This document shows positions 1-6,011 of a stretch of 8,509 nucleotides of DNA, in pieces (the stretch's first letter is position 1; each line of letters starts with the position of its first letter). The stretch is from Nanobdellota archaeon (lineage in GTDB: Archaea; Nanobdellota; Nanobdellia; Woesearchaeales; CG1-02-33-12). The DNA lies in NCBI GenBank assembly GCA_018901315.1, contig JAHIFA010000087.1:1-8509 (forward strand). The letters are read 5' to 3'. A program made the position numbers and the translations under genes. Under the pieces are notes generated by a model. The model ran no database searches, had not been told where the DNA came from, and saw only the letters and a program-made list of their open reading frames with translations.

Positions 1-875
1 ATAAGGGTTGCAACAGCATGATAATTTCCAGGACCGAGCTTCGGAGTCCACTTTGCTATAAGGATTTCCTTGTTCTTTGATTTTACTGATGCCTCATTGC
101 TTGTTACTGTTTCAAGCTTGTTGTTTAATGGACCATAGATGTCTATTATAGCCTTAGCTTCAAGGATGTCTTCTGTTCCAAGGTTTATTACCTCAACAGC
201 AAAGTTTGATTCTTTATCCTGCTTGAAATCTGTTACAAACAGTTTTATTTCAGCATATTTTCCCTTGTAAGGAACCATAACATTTAGCTTTGATGCAATA
301 GCAAGAGTTGCTGTTATTGTTGTTTCTCCTTTTGTGATTTTTGGTATTTCCCTTACAACAATCCTTGCCTCATGTAAACCTTGTTTTTCAAGGCTTTGTG
401 GGAGTTTTACTTTATAAGAAATTATTTTTGAGTTTTGGTCTTTTGTTAGTTTTATCATTGATTCATTTATTGTTATGTACTCTGCCAGAGCACCCTCAGC
501 ATAAACAACAGCATCAAAGTCTTTTTGTTCATTATTAATTACTTTTAGCTGGATTGTCTTTTCAAGAGATGGCTCAAATATGAGATCAACATGACTTGGA
601 GCAATATCTAATACAAGATAACCAATAAATGATGGTCTTAAGAAAAATAACATAGCCAAAACAAGAATAACTAAAACAGTGGGTATTACTGCCTTATTGA
701 GTTTTTTCAACAAATTAAGATTTACTTTAGTTCTTTCAATCTCTGAAGAGTATTTCCTAATCAGGTCTTCATAATGAGACTTGTTATTAGATTTTTCTTT
801 AAATGCCTCACATAGCTTTATCTTTCTCTCTAGCTTAGCTATCTTCTCATTCCTATTATTTGTTTTAAAACTCAT
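1..875 (-). CDS. Single-pass membrane protein with beta-rich extracytoplasmic region (partial, C-terminus missing)
   Basis: I do not recognise a named family. The frame opens at ATG 875-873 and stays open to the window edge (291 codons, no stop). Residues 1-60 are charged and probably helical. Residues about 62-79 form one hydrophobic transmembrane segment (AVIPTVLVILVLAMLFFL). The remainder is rich in alternating beta-type stretches with few cysteines, such as NFAVEVINLG near residue 240, which resembles the repeated Ig/CARDB-like modules of archaeal surface proteins. The inferred topology is a short cytoplasmic N-terminus and a large domain outside the cell. The gene starts three bases after the stop of the small HTH gene (TAA-AAA-ATG), so the two are co-transcribed and probably translationally coupled. 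The reading frame is solid; function is open, and a role in envelope structure or sensing is only a guess. Confidence 0.75.
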   Translation of the reverse strand, partial: MSFKTNNRNEKIAKLERKIKLCEAFKEKSNNKSHYEDLIRKYSSEIERTKVNLNLLKKLNKAVIPTVLVILVLAMLFFLRPSFIGYLVLDIAPSHVDLIFEPSLEKTIQLKVINNEQKDFDAVVYAEGALAEYITINESMIKLTKDQNSKIISYKVKLPQSLEKQGLHEARIVVREIPKITKGETTITATLAIASKLNVMVPYKGKYAEIKLFVTDFKQDKESNFAVEVINLGTEDILEAKAIIDIYGPLNNKLETVTSNEASVKSKNKEILIAKWTPKLGPGNYHAVATL

Positions 876-878
876 TTT

Positions 879-1079
879 TTAGACTTCTTCGTCCTTTAGC
901 TTAACATTCAGCTTTTCAGCTATCTCAGATATCTTTCTTGCCCCCATTATCTTCTTCAGGGCATTATTATAAAAGCCAGAAACAGCTGGCTGGCTTATTT
1001 TCAGGATTTTAGCTATCTCCAGCTGTGTCAAACCCTTTTTCTTTAGTTCAAGAACCACTATTTCCTTTTTTGTTAACAT
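879..1079 (-). CDS. Tfx-like helix-turn-helix DNA-binding protein
   Basis: A 66-residue protein that is almost entirely a helix-turn-helix. The segment LTQLEIAKILKISQPAVSGF (residues 17-36) shows the classic pattern of recognition: L-T-Q-x-E-I-A-x-I-L, a turn, then S-Q-P-A-V-S. The next part, with ALKKIM and ARKISE, resembles the C-terminal helix of the archaeal Tfx/sigma-region-4-like regulators. It is probably a small dimeric transcription regulator acting on its own promoter or on the membrane protein encoded directly downstream. The start ATG at 1079 lies about 25 bp after a good TATA box, so the mRNA is probably leaderless, and no Shine-Dalgarno motif is present. The HTH assignment is firm; the exact subfamily and the target are inferred. 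Confidence 0.8.
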   Translation of the reverse strand: MLTKKEIVVLELKKKGLTQLEIAKILKISQPAVSGFYNNALKKIMGARKISEIAEKLNVKLKDEEV

Positions 1080-1100
1080 TCTATGTTGGTATTAGTATAA

Positions 1101-1110
1101 TATTTATAAG
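1101..1110 (-). promoter_or_regulatory. TATA box for the HTH/membrane-protein operon
   Basis: On the minus strand this reads CTTATAAATA. Its centre is about 26 bp upstream of the ATG at 1079, the usual archaeal spacing from TATA to transcription start. That predicts a start at or next to the A of the ATG, which is a leaderless transcript. Confidence 0.55.
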
Positions 1111-1202
1111 TTATACTACTTATATTTAAATCTTTATATTCAGACGTGAATGGAATAACTTACAACCAAAAAAATCATCAAAATAAAACAATTAATAAAA
1201 TC

Positions 1203-1215
1203 CAGAGATTCTCTG
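1203..1215. repeat. 13-bp palindrome CAGAGATTCTCTG
   Basis: A perfect inverted repeat, CAGAGA/TCTCTG, with one central base. In minus-strand RNA it could form a short 5-bp hairpin followed by a weak T-rich stretch, so it may contribute to ending the rpoN transcript. It could also be a protein-binding dyad. Neither role is shown. Confidence 0.3.
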
Positions 1216-1386
1216 AAAAAATTTCATAAAGGTTTATAAACAATAATAATAAATAAACAAAGAATAGAAATTTTTAAATAATATATTAGATTATTAACTT
1301 ATGCTCAGAACTAACTTTTCTATTCCACAACATAAACAACTATTAAAAGAACATCAAACCCTGTTAGCAACACTTTAAGTTCAATT

Positions 1387-1584
1387 TTAATGTTTCTTGA
1401 ATCTTGCTATAGTATCTATCAAATCAACATGCCCAAGAAATAAAGCCCTGCAACAGTATCTTTCAATACCAAGGTCATCCATAACCTTCTTTTGCTCTTC
1501 ACCTTTTTTTATTCTTTCCTGGTATTCCTCCCACAAATGGGCCAGAGGTTTTCCGCAACTCCAGCAACGAATAGGTATTATCAT
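1387..1584 (-). CDS. rpoN: DNA-directed RNA polymerase subunit N (Rpo10/Rpb10)
   Basis: A 65-residue zinc-binding subunit that helps assemble the D-L-N-P platform of archaeal RNA polymerase. The start MIIPIRCWSCGK and the later ERYCCR are the family hallmarks: zinc is held by Cys7, Cys10, Cys44 and Cys45. The stretch VMDDLGIERYCC followed by HVDLID is nearly invariant in Rpb10. Length is normal. The rps9 stop codon lies inside an AGGTGA ribosome-binding site (1596-1591) six bases before the ATG, so translation of rpoN is coupled to rps9. It is the last recognisable gene of the operon; rpoK, enolase and rps2, which often follow in other archaea, are not here. Confidence 0.97.
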   Translation of the reverse strand: MIIPIRCWSCGKPLAHLWEEYQERIKKGEEQKKVMDDLGIERYCCRALFLGHVDLIDTIARFKKH

Positions 1585-1590
1585 CTTTTA

Positions 1591-1992
1591 TCACCTGTAA
1601 CTTTTCTGTCTTTTTGCCCTTGCCTGGCCGTGCCTGTTTGGTTTTGATGCTTCTTTTCTGCGCGTATCAGCAACAAGCAAATGCCTGTCATATTTTAAAA
1701 AACTCTCTTTTAATGAATTGCTTTTTGAATATTCAAGTAGAGCACGAGCAATTGCGAGCCTTGCAGATTCTGCCTGGCTTATTACCCCGCCGCCAGTAAC
1801 ATTAACATTTATATCAATCTTTTTTGTTAACTCTCCAGCTAAAATTAATGGTTCCATTATTTTCATTCTTGCGAATTTTGGTTCAAAGGATTCAAGCATT
1901 TGGTTATTAATCCTAACATTTCCCTTCCCATCTTTTAAAGTAGCTCTTGCTATAGCTCTTTTTCGCTTTCCTGACACATTAATTATTTTCAT
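1591..1992 (-). CDS. rps9: 30S ribosomal protein S9 (uS9)
   Basis: A small-subunit protein whose C-terminal tail reaches toward P-site tRNA. It begins MKIINVSGKRKRAIARAT and ends in the basic RAKRQKSYR tail typical of S9. In between, TGGGVISQAESARLAIARAL is the conserved glycine-rich loop and helix. A longer frame opens at 2016, but I place the start at ATG 1992: this matches where archaeal S9 begins, has GGAG five bases upstream, and gives a four-base ATGA overlap with the rpl13 stop. The product is then 133 residues. It is flanked by rpl13 and rpoN in the conserved archaeal order. Confidence 0.96.
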   Translation of the reverse strand: MKIINVSGKRKRAIARATLKDGKGNVRINNQMLESFEPKFARMKIMEPLILAGELTKKIDINVNVTGGGVISQAESARLAIARALLEYSKSNSLKESFLKYDRHLLVADTRRKEASKPNRHGQARAKRQKSYR

Positions 1993-2408
1993 TTTCTCTC
2001 CTTCATTGATCTGCATATTTCATTAACATAAACATATTTCAGGCTTGGAACCTTTGAAACATTATAATCCTTAATGACTTCTATTTTCTTATCTTTAAAT
2101 TCATCAGGTATCCCAATATAACACATCACTCTCCTAAATGCCTTAATGCCTTTTTCCTGCTTATAAGGCAGCATCCCTCTTATGCATCTTCTGACAAATC
2201 TATCAGGCATTTTTGGCATAAATGGGCCTTTTGTAGGCCTTGAACCCCTTTCATTCTTTTTCTTGTATTTTTCAAAGACTGATTTTTTATCTCCTGTAAT
2301 AACTGCTTTCTCGCAGTTAACAATATCAACCTTCTCGCCTAAAAGGGCTTTTTTAGCTATATAAGTAGCTAATCTTCCTAAAATCATATCTGAAGCGTCT
2401 ATTATCAT
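1989..2408 (-). CDS. rpl13: 50S ribosomal protein L13 (uL13)
   Basis: An early-assembling large-subunit protein that binds 23S rRNA. The start MIIDASDMILGRLATYIAKK is the L13 signature (D-A-x-x-x-I-L-G-R-L-A). The central stretch VRRCIRGMLPYKQEKG carries the diagnostic R-x-x-R-G-M-L-P motif. At 139 residues the length matches archaeal L13. The ATG follows the rpl18e stop after a single base, and the TGA stop overlaps the rps9 ATG, so all three are tightly coupled. Nothing unusual in the sequence. Confidence 0.97.
   Translation of the reverse strand: MIIDASDMILGRLATYIAKKALLGEKVDIVNCEKAVITGDKKSVFEKYKKKNERGSRPTKGPFMPKMPDRFVRRCIRGMLPYKQEKGIKAFRRVMCYIGIPDEFKDKKIEVIKDYNVSKVPSLKYVYVNEICRSMKERK
1998..2001 (-). 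promoter_or_regulatory. Shine-Dalgarno GGAG that sets the rps9 start
   Basis: On the minus strand GAAGGAGAGAAAATG places GGAG five bases before ATG 1992. It lies inside the last codons of rpl13. The alternative ATG at 2016 has no comparable motif, so this site decides the start of rps9. Confidence 0.7.
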
Positions 2409-2409
2409 T

Positions 2410-2775
2410 TTAACCTATTATTCTTATTCCCTTCCCCTTTGGATTTTCTTTAACCAATTCTGTAATTAATACTGCTTTTGAATTAGCTTTTTTAATTTTA
2501 TCTAATGCCTGCTCTGAAAACTGCCATGCTGCTATAGTAAGCTTATGGTCTAAATCACCAGAAGCCAAAACCTTGCCAGGAACAATTATGTTCTCATTTT
2601 CCTTTGTATGCCTGTTAATCTTTGATAGGTTAACAATTCTTCTCTCCCTTGTAGGCTTTGAAAGCTCTTCTGCAATCCTTTTCCAGAAGTTAGAGTTATA
2701 ACTAATTGAATTCTTTTTGAGCTCTATAATCAGCTCTTTCAAGTGAATGTTTGTTGGTCCTGTTCTTTTTGTCAT
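2410..2775 (-). CDS. rpl18e: 50S ribosomal protein L18e (eL18)
   Basis: A large-subunit protein shared by archaea and eukaryotes and absent from bacteria; its fold is like that of bacterial L15. Diagnostic stretches are the N-terminal KRTGPTNIHLKELI, the basic RRIVNLSKINRH, and VPGKVLASGDLDHKLTIAAW in the middle. The length of 121 residues is normal. The ATG is 12 bases after the 3' end of tRNA-Leu with no Shine-Dalgarno motif in between (TAAAACAAGAAA). If the tRNA is cut out of the precursor, rpl18e would sit on an mRNA with a very short leader. Downstream it is one base from rpl13. Confidence 0.97.
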   Translation of the reverse strand: MTKRTGPTNIHLKELIIELKKNSISYNSNFWKRIAEELSKPTRERRIVNLSKINRHTKENENIIVPGKVLASGDLDHKLTIAAWQFSEQALDKIKKANSKAVLITELVKENPKGKGIRIIG

Positions 2776-2787
2776 TTTCTTGTTTTA

Positions 2788-2873
2788 TGCGGGAGACGGG
2801 ATTCGAACCCGCGCAACCACTAAGGTATACGGCCCTCAACCGTATTCATTTGACCAGACTCTGACACCCCCGC
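2788..2873 (-). tRNA. trnL-GAG: tRNA-Leu (anticodon GAG)
   Basis: A class II tRNA of 86 bases. The acceptor stem is GCGGGGG with CTCCCGC (one G-U pair) and discriminator A. The anticodon stem TACGG/CCGTA closes the loop TTGAGGG, with anticodon GAG at 2837-2835, which reads CUC and CUU leucine codons. A long variable arm and the T arm GCGGG-TTCGAAT-CCCGT follow. No intron and no encoded CCA are present. It lies 7 bases after the rpoD stop and 12 before the rpl18e start, all on one strand. No TATA box is visible before it, so it is probably released from the operon transcript by RNase P and tRNase Z. Confidence 0.95.
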
Positions 2874-2880
2874 GTGAGTT

Positions 2881-3708
2881 TTATTTTTTTGATGCCTTTT
2901 CTTTGACTGGTTTCTTCTTAATTTCCTTAATGAATTCATCAGAGGTATCTTTAATTATTTTTAATGCTTCTATGATTATTTCTTTTGACTCAAGCTGGCC
3001 CCATGATTCAACATAAAAAATGAAATCTTTATCATTCTTATCAAGTGTTATTGTCCCTTTTGGCTCGCATATGTCAACACAGGCATTGCATAAGTGGCAA
3101 TTTAATAAGTTATCTTTATTTAATACCAGGTTGTTATTTTTAACTTCAAACACATTTTGGGGGCATTGTTCTACAACAACCTCTGGATTTTTGCATTGCT
3201 TATTTATGTTAATTATTGGCATATCCTTGTAGTAAACAAGCCCTGGACTCCACTTTGTATGGTCTTTTCCCTTGCCTAAATTAGCTGTTGCCTCAAACTC
3301 AAGCTTTTGGCCCTTAAGAAGCTTAACAATAGGTATTTTTTGATATGTTGGCTTGACTTTAGGATCAGTTGATGTTATATCTGATGAATAAACAACTCCC
3401 TGGCCCAAGACTTTTAGTATCAATTTAAGCTGGCACTGCGCACAACCCTTGCCATTGCATTTACATTTATCAGGAAGATTATATGATTTAAGGTCAGTTG
3501 TTAAAGGGATAAGTCCTAATCTGTGGGCTATTATCTCATCATAAATAACAGAGCTGTTATTCCTGAATTCAACATCTTCTATTGCCATTACAGGAACCTC
3601 TTCAATAGCATTCCTCCTTATGGCATTTGCAAATGCGTGGTTTGCATTTCTCAGGATAAATGAAAGCTTATTCTGCTTTTTATCTAATTTTAAAAGCTCT
3701 ATTTTCAT
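2881..3708 (-). CDS. rpoD: DNA-directed RNA polymerase subunit D (Rpo3) with Fe-S domain
   Basis: The alpha-like subunit that starts archaeal RNA polymerase assembly by pairing with subunit L. The alpha motif region FANAIRRNAIEEVPVMAIED is at residues 26-45. A zinc-loop-like set, Cys82, 84, 89 and 92 (KCKCNGKGCAQC), follows. A ferredoxin-like insert carries Cys182 and the CHLCNACVDIC motif (Cys204, 207, 210, 214); in characterised archaeal RpoD, cysteines at this spacing hold a 4Fe-4S cluster, so a cluster is likely here. Length is 275 residues with a lysine-rich tail. GGTGAT lies before the ATG, 14 bases after the rps11 stop. Identification is certain; cluster occupancy is inferred from the cysteines. 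Confidence 0.97.
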   Translation of the reverse strand: MKIELLKLDKKQNKLSFILRNANHAFANAIRRNAIEEVPVMAIEDVEFRNNSSVIYDEIIAHRLGLIPLTTDLKSYNLPDKCKCNGKGCAQCQLKLILKVLGQGVVYSSDITSTDPKVKPTYQKIPIVKLLKGQKLEFEATANLGKGKDHTKWSPGLVYYKDMPIININKQCKNPEVVVEQCPQNVFEVKNNNLVLNKDNLLNCHLCNACVDICEPKGTITLDKNDKDFIFYVESWGQLESKEIIIEALKIIKDTSDEFIKEIKKKPVKEKASKK

Positions 3709-3722
3709 TATTAATCACCCTA

Positions 3723-4166
3723 TTAAACCCTTCTTCCCCTGCGGCCGCCTTTCTTCCTGCAGCCATCATGAGGAACAGGGGTTACATCCTCTATAATTCC
3801 TATTCTTATTCCTGATCTTGATAATGTTCTTACAGCGGCCTGTGCTCCTGGTCCAGGACTGCTGGGACCATTGTGGCCTCCCGGGGCTTTTATCTTAACA
3901 TTAAGCATATTGATTCCTTTTTCAACTGCAATTTCTGCAGCTTTTTTTGCTGCCATCATGGCTGCTGTTGGTGAACTCTCAAGCCTGTCTTGCTTTACCA
4001 TCTGGCCGCCAGAGGTTCTTGCTATTGTCTCTGTTCCGGTTATATCAGTAATATGAATTATTGTGTTATTATATGAAGAGTATATATGTGCAATGCCTGT
4101 TCTTCCAGGTGATGATTTTTTTTCTGGATTTTTTCTATAATCTTGCGATGGGTTTTCGTCTTTCAT
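3723..4166 (-). CDS. rps11: 30S ribosomal protein S11 (uS11)
   Basis: A platform protein of the small subunit near the mRNA exit. Core motifs are [21 protein letters not shown], the [10 protein letters not shown] stretch, the KAPGGHNGP loop and the basic end [13 protein letters not shown]. The length is 147 residues because about 20 extra residues precede GIAHIY. The ATG at 4166 lies inside rps4, giving a 32-base overlap, and no Shine-Dalgarno motif is visible before it. No other ATG fits, because the next methionine is inside the conserved core. Reinitiation after rps4 is the simplest way to translate it. The identification is certain; the first 20 residues depend on the start. Confidence 0.95.
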   Translation of the reverse strand: MKDENPSQDYRKNPEKKSSPGRTGIAHIYSSYNNTIIHITDITGTETIARTSGGQMVKQDRLESSPTAAMMAAKKAAEIAVEKGINMLNVKIKAPGGHNGPSSPGPGAQAAVRTLSRSGIRIGIIEDVTPVPHDGCRKKGGRRGRRV

Positions 4167-4713
4167 TTTTTGCTAGATTTTGTTGGTTTTGTTTTTTTGT
4201 TAATATTTCCCTTTCAGGATGGTCTGAATCAGATAGTTTAGAATTTGCAATAAAGCTAATCAAGTTTTCCTCTTCAACTGGAACAAGGTATGAGGGAACT
4301 GTTATTATTTTGTTGCCTAAAACAATGTGTTCATGGACAATAAACTGTCTTGCCTGGCCTATTGAGCGAGCCATTGCTTTTTTATAAACAAGAGTTTGCA
4401 ATCTTCTGTCCAGAATGTCATTTATGCTTAAGTCAAGGACATCATCAACATTTCCTGTTTTTGTGATAAACCCTAAATTTGATAGTTTATTAAGCAGGGC
4501 TATTCTTTCTTTTTCTGCCTGTTTTGTTTTTGATGTAATAAGATTCTTTGCCTGGTCAGCAAATCCCTTTAAAATTGATCTCATTTTATAAATTTCTGTC
4601 TTGTTTTTAAGGCCATACTCTCTTAATAGTATTGCTTCTTCCTCTATTCTTGCCTTCTGCCAGGGATGTAGTACAGTTGAATATTTTTTTCTTTGCTTTT
4701 TAGGAGCTCCCAT
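4135..4713 (-). CDS. rps4: 30S ribosomal protein S4 (uS4)
   Basis: A primary 16S rRNA-binding protein that nucleates small-subunit assembly. I start it at ATG 4713, giving [20 protein letters not shown], which is where archaeal S4 begins. The frame is open further upstream to 4824, but that part lies in rps13 and looks like out-of-frame ribosomal sequence. The S4 RNA-binding domain spans about residues 102-150 ([20 protein letters not shown], then [13 protein letters not shown]). The product is 192 residues. Beyond the family-typical DHPERE there is a tail of about 22 residues rich in Asn, Gln and Lys that overlaps the start of rps11. The ATG follows the rps13 stop after one base. Confidence 0.95.
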   Translation of the reverse strand: MGAPKKQRKKYSTVLHPWQKARIEEEAILLREYGLKNKTEIYKMRSILKGFADQAKNLITSKTKQAEKERIALLNKLSNLGFITKTGNVDDVLDLSINDILDRRLQTLVYKKAMARSIGQARQFIVHEHIVLGNKIITVPSYLVPVEEENLISFIANSKLSDSDHPEREILTKKQNQQNLAKNERRKPIARL

Positions 4714-4714
4714 T

Positions 4715-5188
4715 TTATACCCTTCCTGACTTAATCTTTTTCTTCTGAACTCCAGTAACCTTTCCTTTGTTTCTCCTGAAGTTTGACCTTGTTCTCTGGC
4801 CCCTGACTGGAAGTCCAAATGCATGCCTCATGCCTCTATAGCTTTTCATCTTCTTCATCATCTTTATATCATTATCCTGAGTGAATGTAAGGTCTGATGA
4901 CAATAAATGCTTATCTTCACCAGTGTCATAATCCTTTCTTCTGTTAAGCATCCATGAAGGAGCGCCAAATTCCTTTGGGTTTCTTGCAGCTTCATCAAGT
5001 TTCTTTATTTCAGAATCAAGCAGGTTTCCTGTTTTTTTTGTTTTGTCAACGCCAACAAACCTGCATATCATGTTAGAGAATGCAAAATTAATTCCCTTGA
5101 TTTTTCTCATAGCATCTGCTATACTTTTATTGCCATTTAAGTCTGTGTTTGCAATTCTTACAATGTGCTTGAATCCTTCATTTGCCAT
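4715..5188 (-). CDS. rps13: 30S ribosomal protein S13 (uS13)
   Basis: A small-subunit head protein that contacts the large subunit and P-site tRNA. The N-terminus FKHIVRIANTDLNGNKSI matches archaeal S13, whose bacterial counterpart begins with ARIAGV. The C-terminal part SYRGMRHAFGLPVRGQRTRS is the diagnostic motif. Length is 157 residues, normal for the archaeal form with its middle insert. GGGTG lies five bases before the ATG. It is the first gene of the operon, and its leader has an inverted repeat at 5201-5265. Confidence 0.97.
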   Translation of the reverse strand: MANEGFKHIVRIANTDLNGNKSIADAMRKIKGINFAFSNMICRFVGVDKTKKTGNLLDSEIKKLDEAARNPKEFGAPSWMLNRRKDYDTGEDKHLLSSDLTFTQDNDIKMMKKMKSYRGMRHAFGLPVRGQRTRSNFRRNKGKVTGVQKKKIKSGRV

Positions 5189-5200
5189 AATAACACCCTA

Positions 5201-5265
5201 ATAAAATAGCCAGAATTATGAAACCCTAAATGCGCTCATATACTAGTGAACTCGGGCTATTTTAT
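5201..5265 (-). promoter_or_regulatory. Inverted repeat in the leader of the ribosomal operon
   Basis: The arms ATAAAATAGCC (5201-5211) and GGCTATTTTAT (5255-5265) are perfect 11-bp complements around a 43-base loop. In minus-strand RNA they can close the whole leader, and the second arm ends two bases before the GGGTG ribosome-binding site of rps13. If transcription starts from the TATA box at 5285-5292, the first arm sits at the very 5' end. This could be a translational control element, but that is inference. Confidence 0.45.
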
Positions 5266-5284
5266 AAAAAGGAACAAGAGGTCC

Positions 5285-5292
5285 TATTTAAA
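5285..5292 (-). promoter_or_regulatory. Candidate TATA box for the rps13-rpoN operon
   Basis: The minus strand reads TTTAAATA. The expected start, about 26 bp downstream, is near 5262, giving a leader of roughly 75 bases. A second TATA-like stretch, TTTTTATAAA at 5270-5261, would give a shorter leader starting near 5240, so the choice is open. Confidence 0.45.
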
Positions 5293-5299
5293 GGTTACT

Positions 5300-5304
5300 A
5301 AAAA
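5300..5304 (-). terminator. T-run terminator after tRNA-His
   Basis: Five Ts on the minus strand begin one base after the tRNA discriminator (CCCTTTTTAG). Short T-runs suffice as archaeal terminators. It is weak, so some read-through into the ribosomal operon is possible. Confidence 0.4.
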
Positions 5305-5305
5305 G

Positions 5306-5379
5306 GGCGGTAGCCGAGATTTGAACTCGGGCCAAGAGATCCACAGTCTCTTATGCTACCAGGCTACACCACTACCGCC
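5306..5379 (-). tRNA. trnH-GTG: tRNA-His (anticodon GTG)
   Basis: A 74-base tRNA. GGCGGTAG pairs with CTACCGCC over eight base pairs, which includes the extra G-1 opposite discriminator C73. This pair is the identity mark of tRNA-His for histidyl-tRNA synthetase, and here G-1 is encoded. The anticodon stem AGAGA/TCTCT closes the loop CTGTGGA with anticodon GTG (5344-5342). The T arm has CCGAG-TTCAAAT-CTCGG. No intron and no encoded CCA. Its promoter is at 5398-5412, and it faces away from the MNT-HEPN module. Confidence 0.96.
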
Positions 5380-5397
5380 ATAAATCAAGTTATCCCT

Positions 5398-5412
5398 ATA
5401 TAATTTATAAAT
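5398..5412 (-). promoter_or_regulatory. TATA region for tRNA-His
   Basis: The minus strand reads TTTATAAATTATATA, centred about 26 bp upstream of the first base of tRNA-His. Two overlapping TATA-like registers exist, so the exact box is uncertain. Confidence 0.5.
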
Positions 5413-5455
5413 CTTACTATTAGAAATTAATGCTCTCAAAGCATAAAACAGAAGG

Positions 5456-5495
5456 TTTATAAAGAACAACTGTTTTTTATAAAGAACAAATGTTC
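5456..5495 (+). promoter_or_regulatory. Tandem 20-bp TATA/dyad units at the MNT-HEPN promoter
   Basis: Two adjacent 20-bp units (5456-5475 and 5476-5495) are identical at 18 positions. Each has TTTATAAA followed by a dyad: GAACA-AC-TGTTT in the first and the perfect GAACA-AA-TGTTC in the second, which covers the ATG at 5490. The first TATA box predicts a start near 5486-5490 and so a leaderless mRNA. The dyads, 20 bp apart on one helix face, look like an operator for the module's own HTH protein. Confidence 0.6.
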
Positions 5496-6011
5496 GAAGA
5501 GCTAGACAAAACAGACTGGAAAGTCTTAAATCTTATTGCTGATGAGCCATACAGGAAGTTTTATTTGAGAGAGATAGCAAAAATACTAAAAATCTCTCCA
5601 AGTTCTGCTAAAAAGGCCCTTGACAGGTTAAAAAAACTTAGTCTAACTAAAGAGGAAAACATTGCAAACCTCCGAATTGTTTCCGGAAATATTGAGGAAA
5701 GACTTTTAAAACAAATTAAAATAACAAAAAACATAGAATTTGTCAAACTATTAATAAATAAATTAGAGCCATCAACATCAATAATACTTTACGGAAGCTT
5801 TGCAAAGGGCGAGAATGATCAGCAGAGTGATATTGACTTATTTGTTATATCCAATAAAAAGGATGGTTTTGAAATTTATGAATACAAAGGGTACAAAACT
5901 CAAATAGTTAAAATGGCTGCAGCCCAATGGAAAAAAGCAAAAAAAGAGAACTCAGCTTTTGCAAAAGAAGTTAAAAAAGGGATTTTATTAAAAGGGGAGA
6001 TGCCTGAATGA
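5490..6011 (+). CDS. HTH-MNT nucleotidyltransferase, probable antitoxin of an MNT-HEPN pair
   Basis: A 173-residue protein with two parts. Residues about 5-55 form a winged helix-turn-helix (YLREIAKILKISPSSAKKAL). Residues about 90-145 form a minimal nucleotidyltransferase with GSFAKGENDQQSDIDLF: Gly102-Ser103, then ten residues, then Asp114-x-Asp116, which is the GSX10DXD pattern of MntA-type antitoxins. In studied MNT-HEPN systems this enzyme adds AMP to a tyrosine of the HEPN toxin and blocks it. A third acidic residue is not obvious in YKTQIV. Its stop overlaps the HEPN start (ATGA). The HTH and the 5456-5495 dyads suggest autorepression. The domains are certain; the antitoxin role follows from the gene pair. 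Confidence 0.88.
   Translation: MFEELDKTDWKVLNLIADEPYRKFYLREIAKILKISPSSAKKALDRLKKLSLTKEENIANLRIVSGNIEERLLKQIKITKNIEFVKLLINKLEPSTSIILYGSFAKGENDQQSDIDLFVISNKKDGFEIYEYKGYKTQIVKMAAAQWKKAKKENSAFAKEVKKGILLKGEMPE

Larger units (their letters stand above)
1080..1386. other. AT-rich intergenic region
   Basis: This stretch separates the 3' end of the rpoN operon from the HTH gene. I see no open frame with coding character, no tRNA-like structure and no convincing C/D-box guide RNA on either strand. It contains the HTH promoter, a small palindrome at 1203-1215, and a TATA-like TTTATAAA at 1233-1240 that leads to no recognisable gene. The rpoN transcript must end here, but only loose T-rich stretches are visible in the minus-strand sense. 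Confidence 0.6.

Noticed and set aside
1233..1240. TTTATAAA in the intergenic region as promoter of a small RNA
   Set aside because: No structured or conserved RNA and no open frame can be seen on either side; AT-rich DNA yields such matches by chance.
1080..1386. CRISPR array or C/D-box RNA in the intergenic region
   Set aside because: There are no regularly spaced repeats, and no paired RTGATGA and CTGA boxes at a suitable distance.
1993..2016. Eight-residue longer rps9 start at 2016
   Set aside because: Archaeal S9 begins at MKIINVSGKRK; ATG 1992 has GGAG at the right distance and an ATGA overlap with rpl13.
1718..2026. Plus-strand open frame of 102 codons over rps9
   Set aside because: It is a shadow of rps9 on the opposite strand, with no promoter or ribosome-binding site.
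4714..4824. N-terminal extension of rps4 to an ATG at 4824
   Set aside because: It overlaps the conserved end of rps13 in another frame, and the conserved archaeal S4 start [11 protein letters not shown] is at 4713, one base after the rps13 stop.
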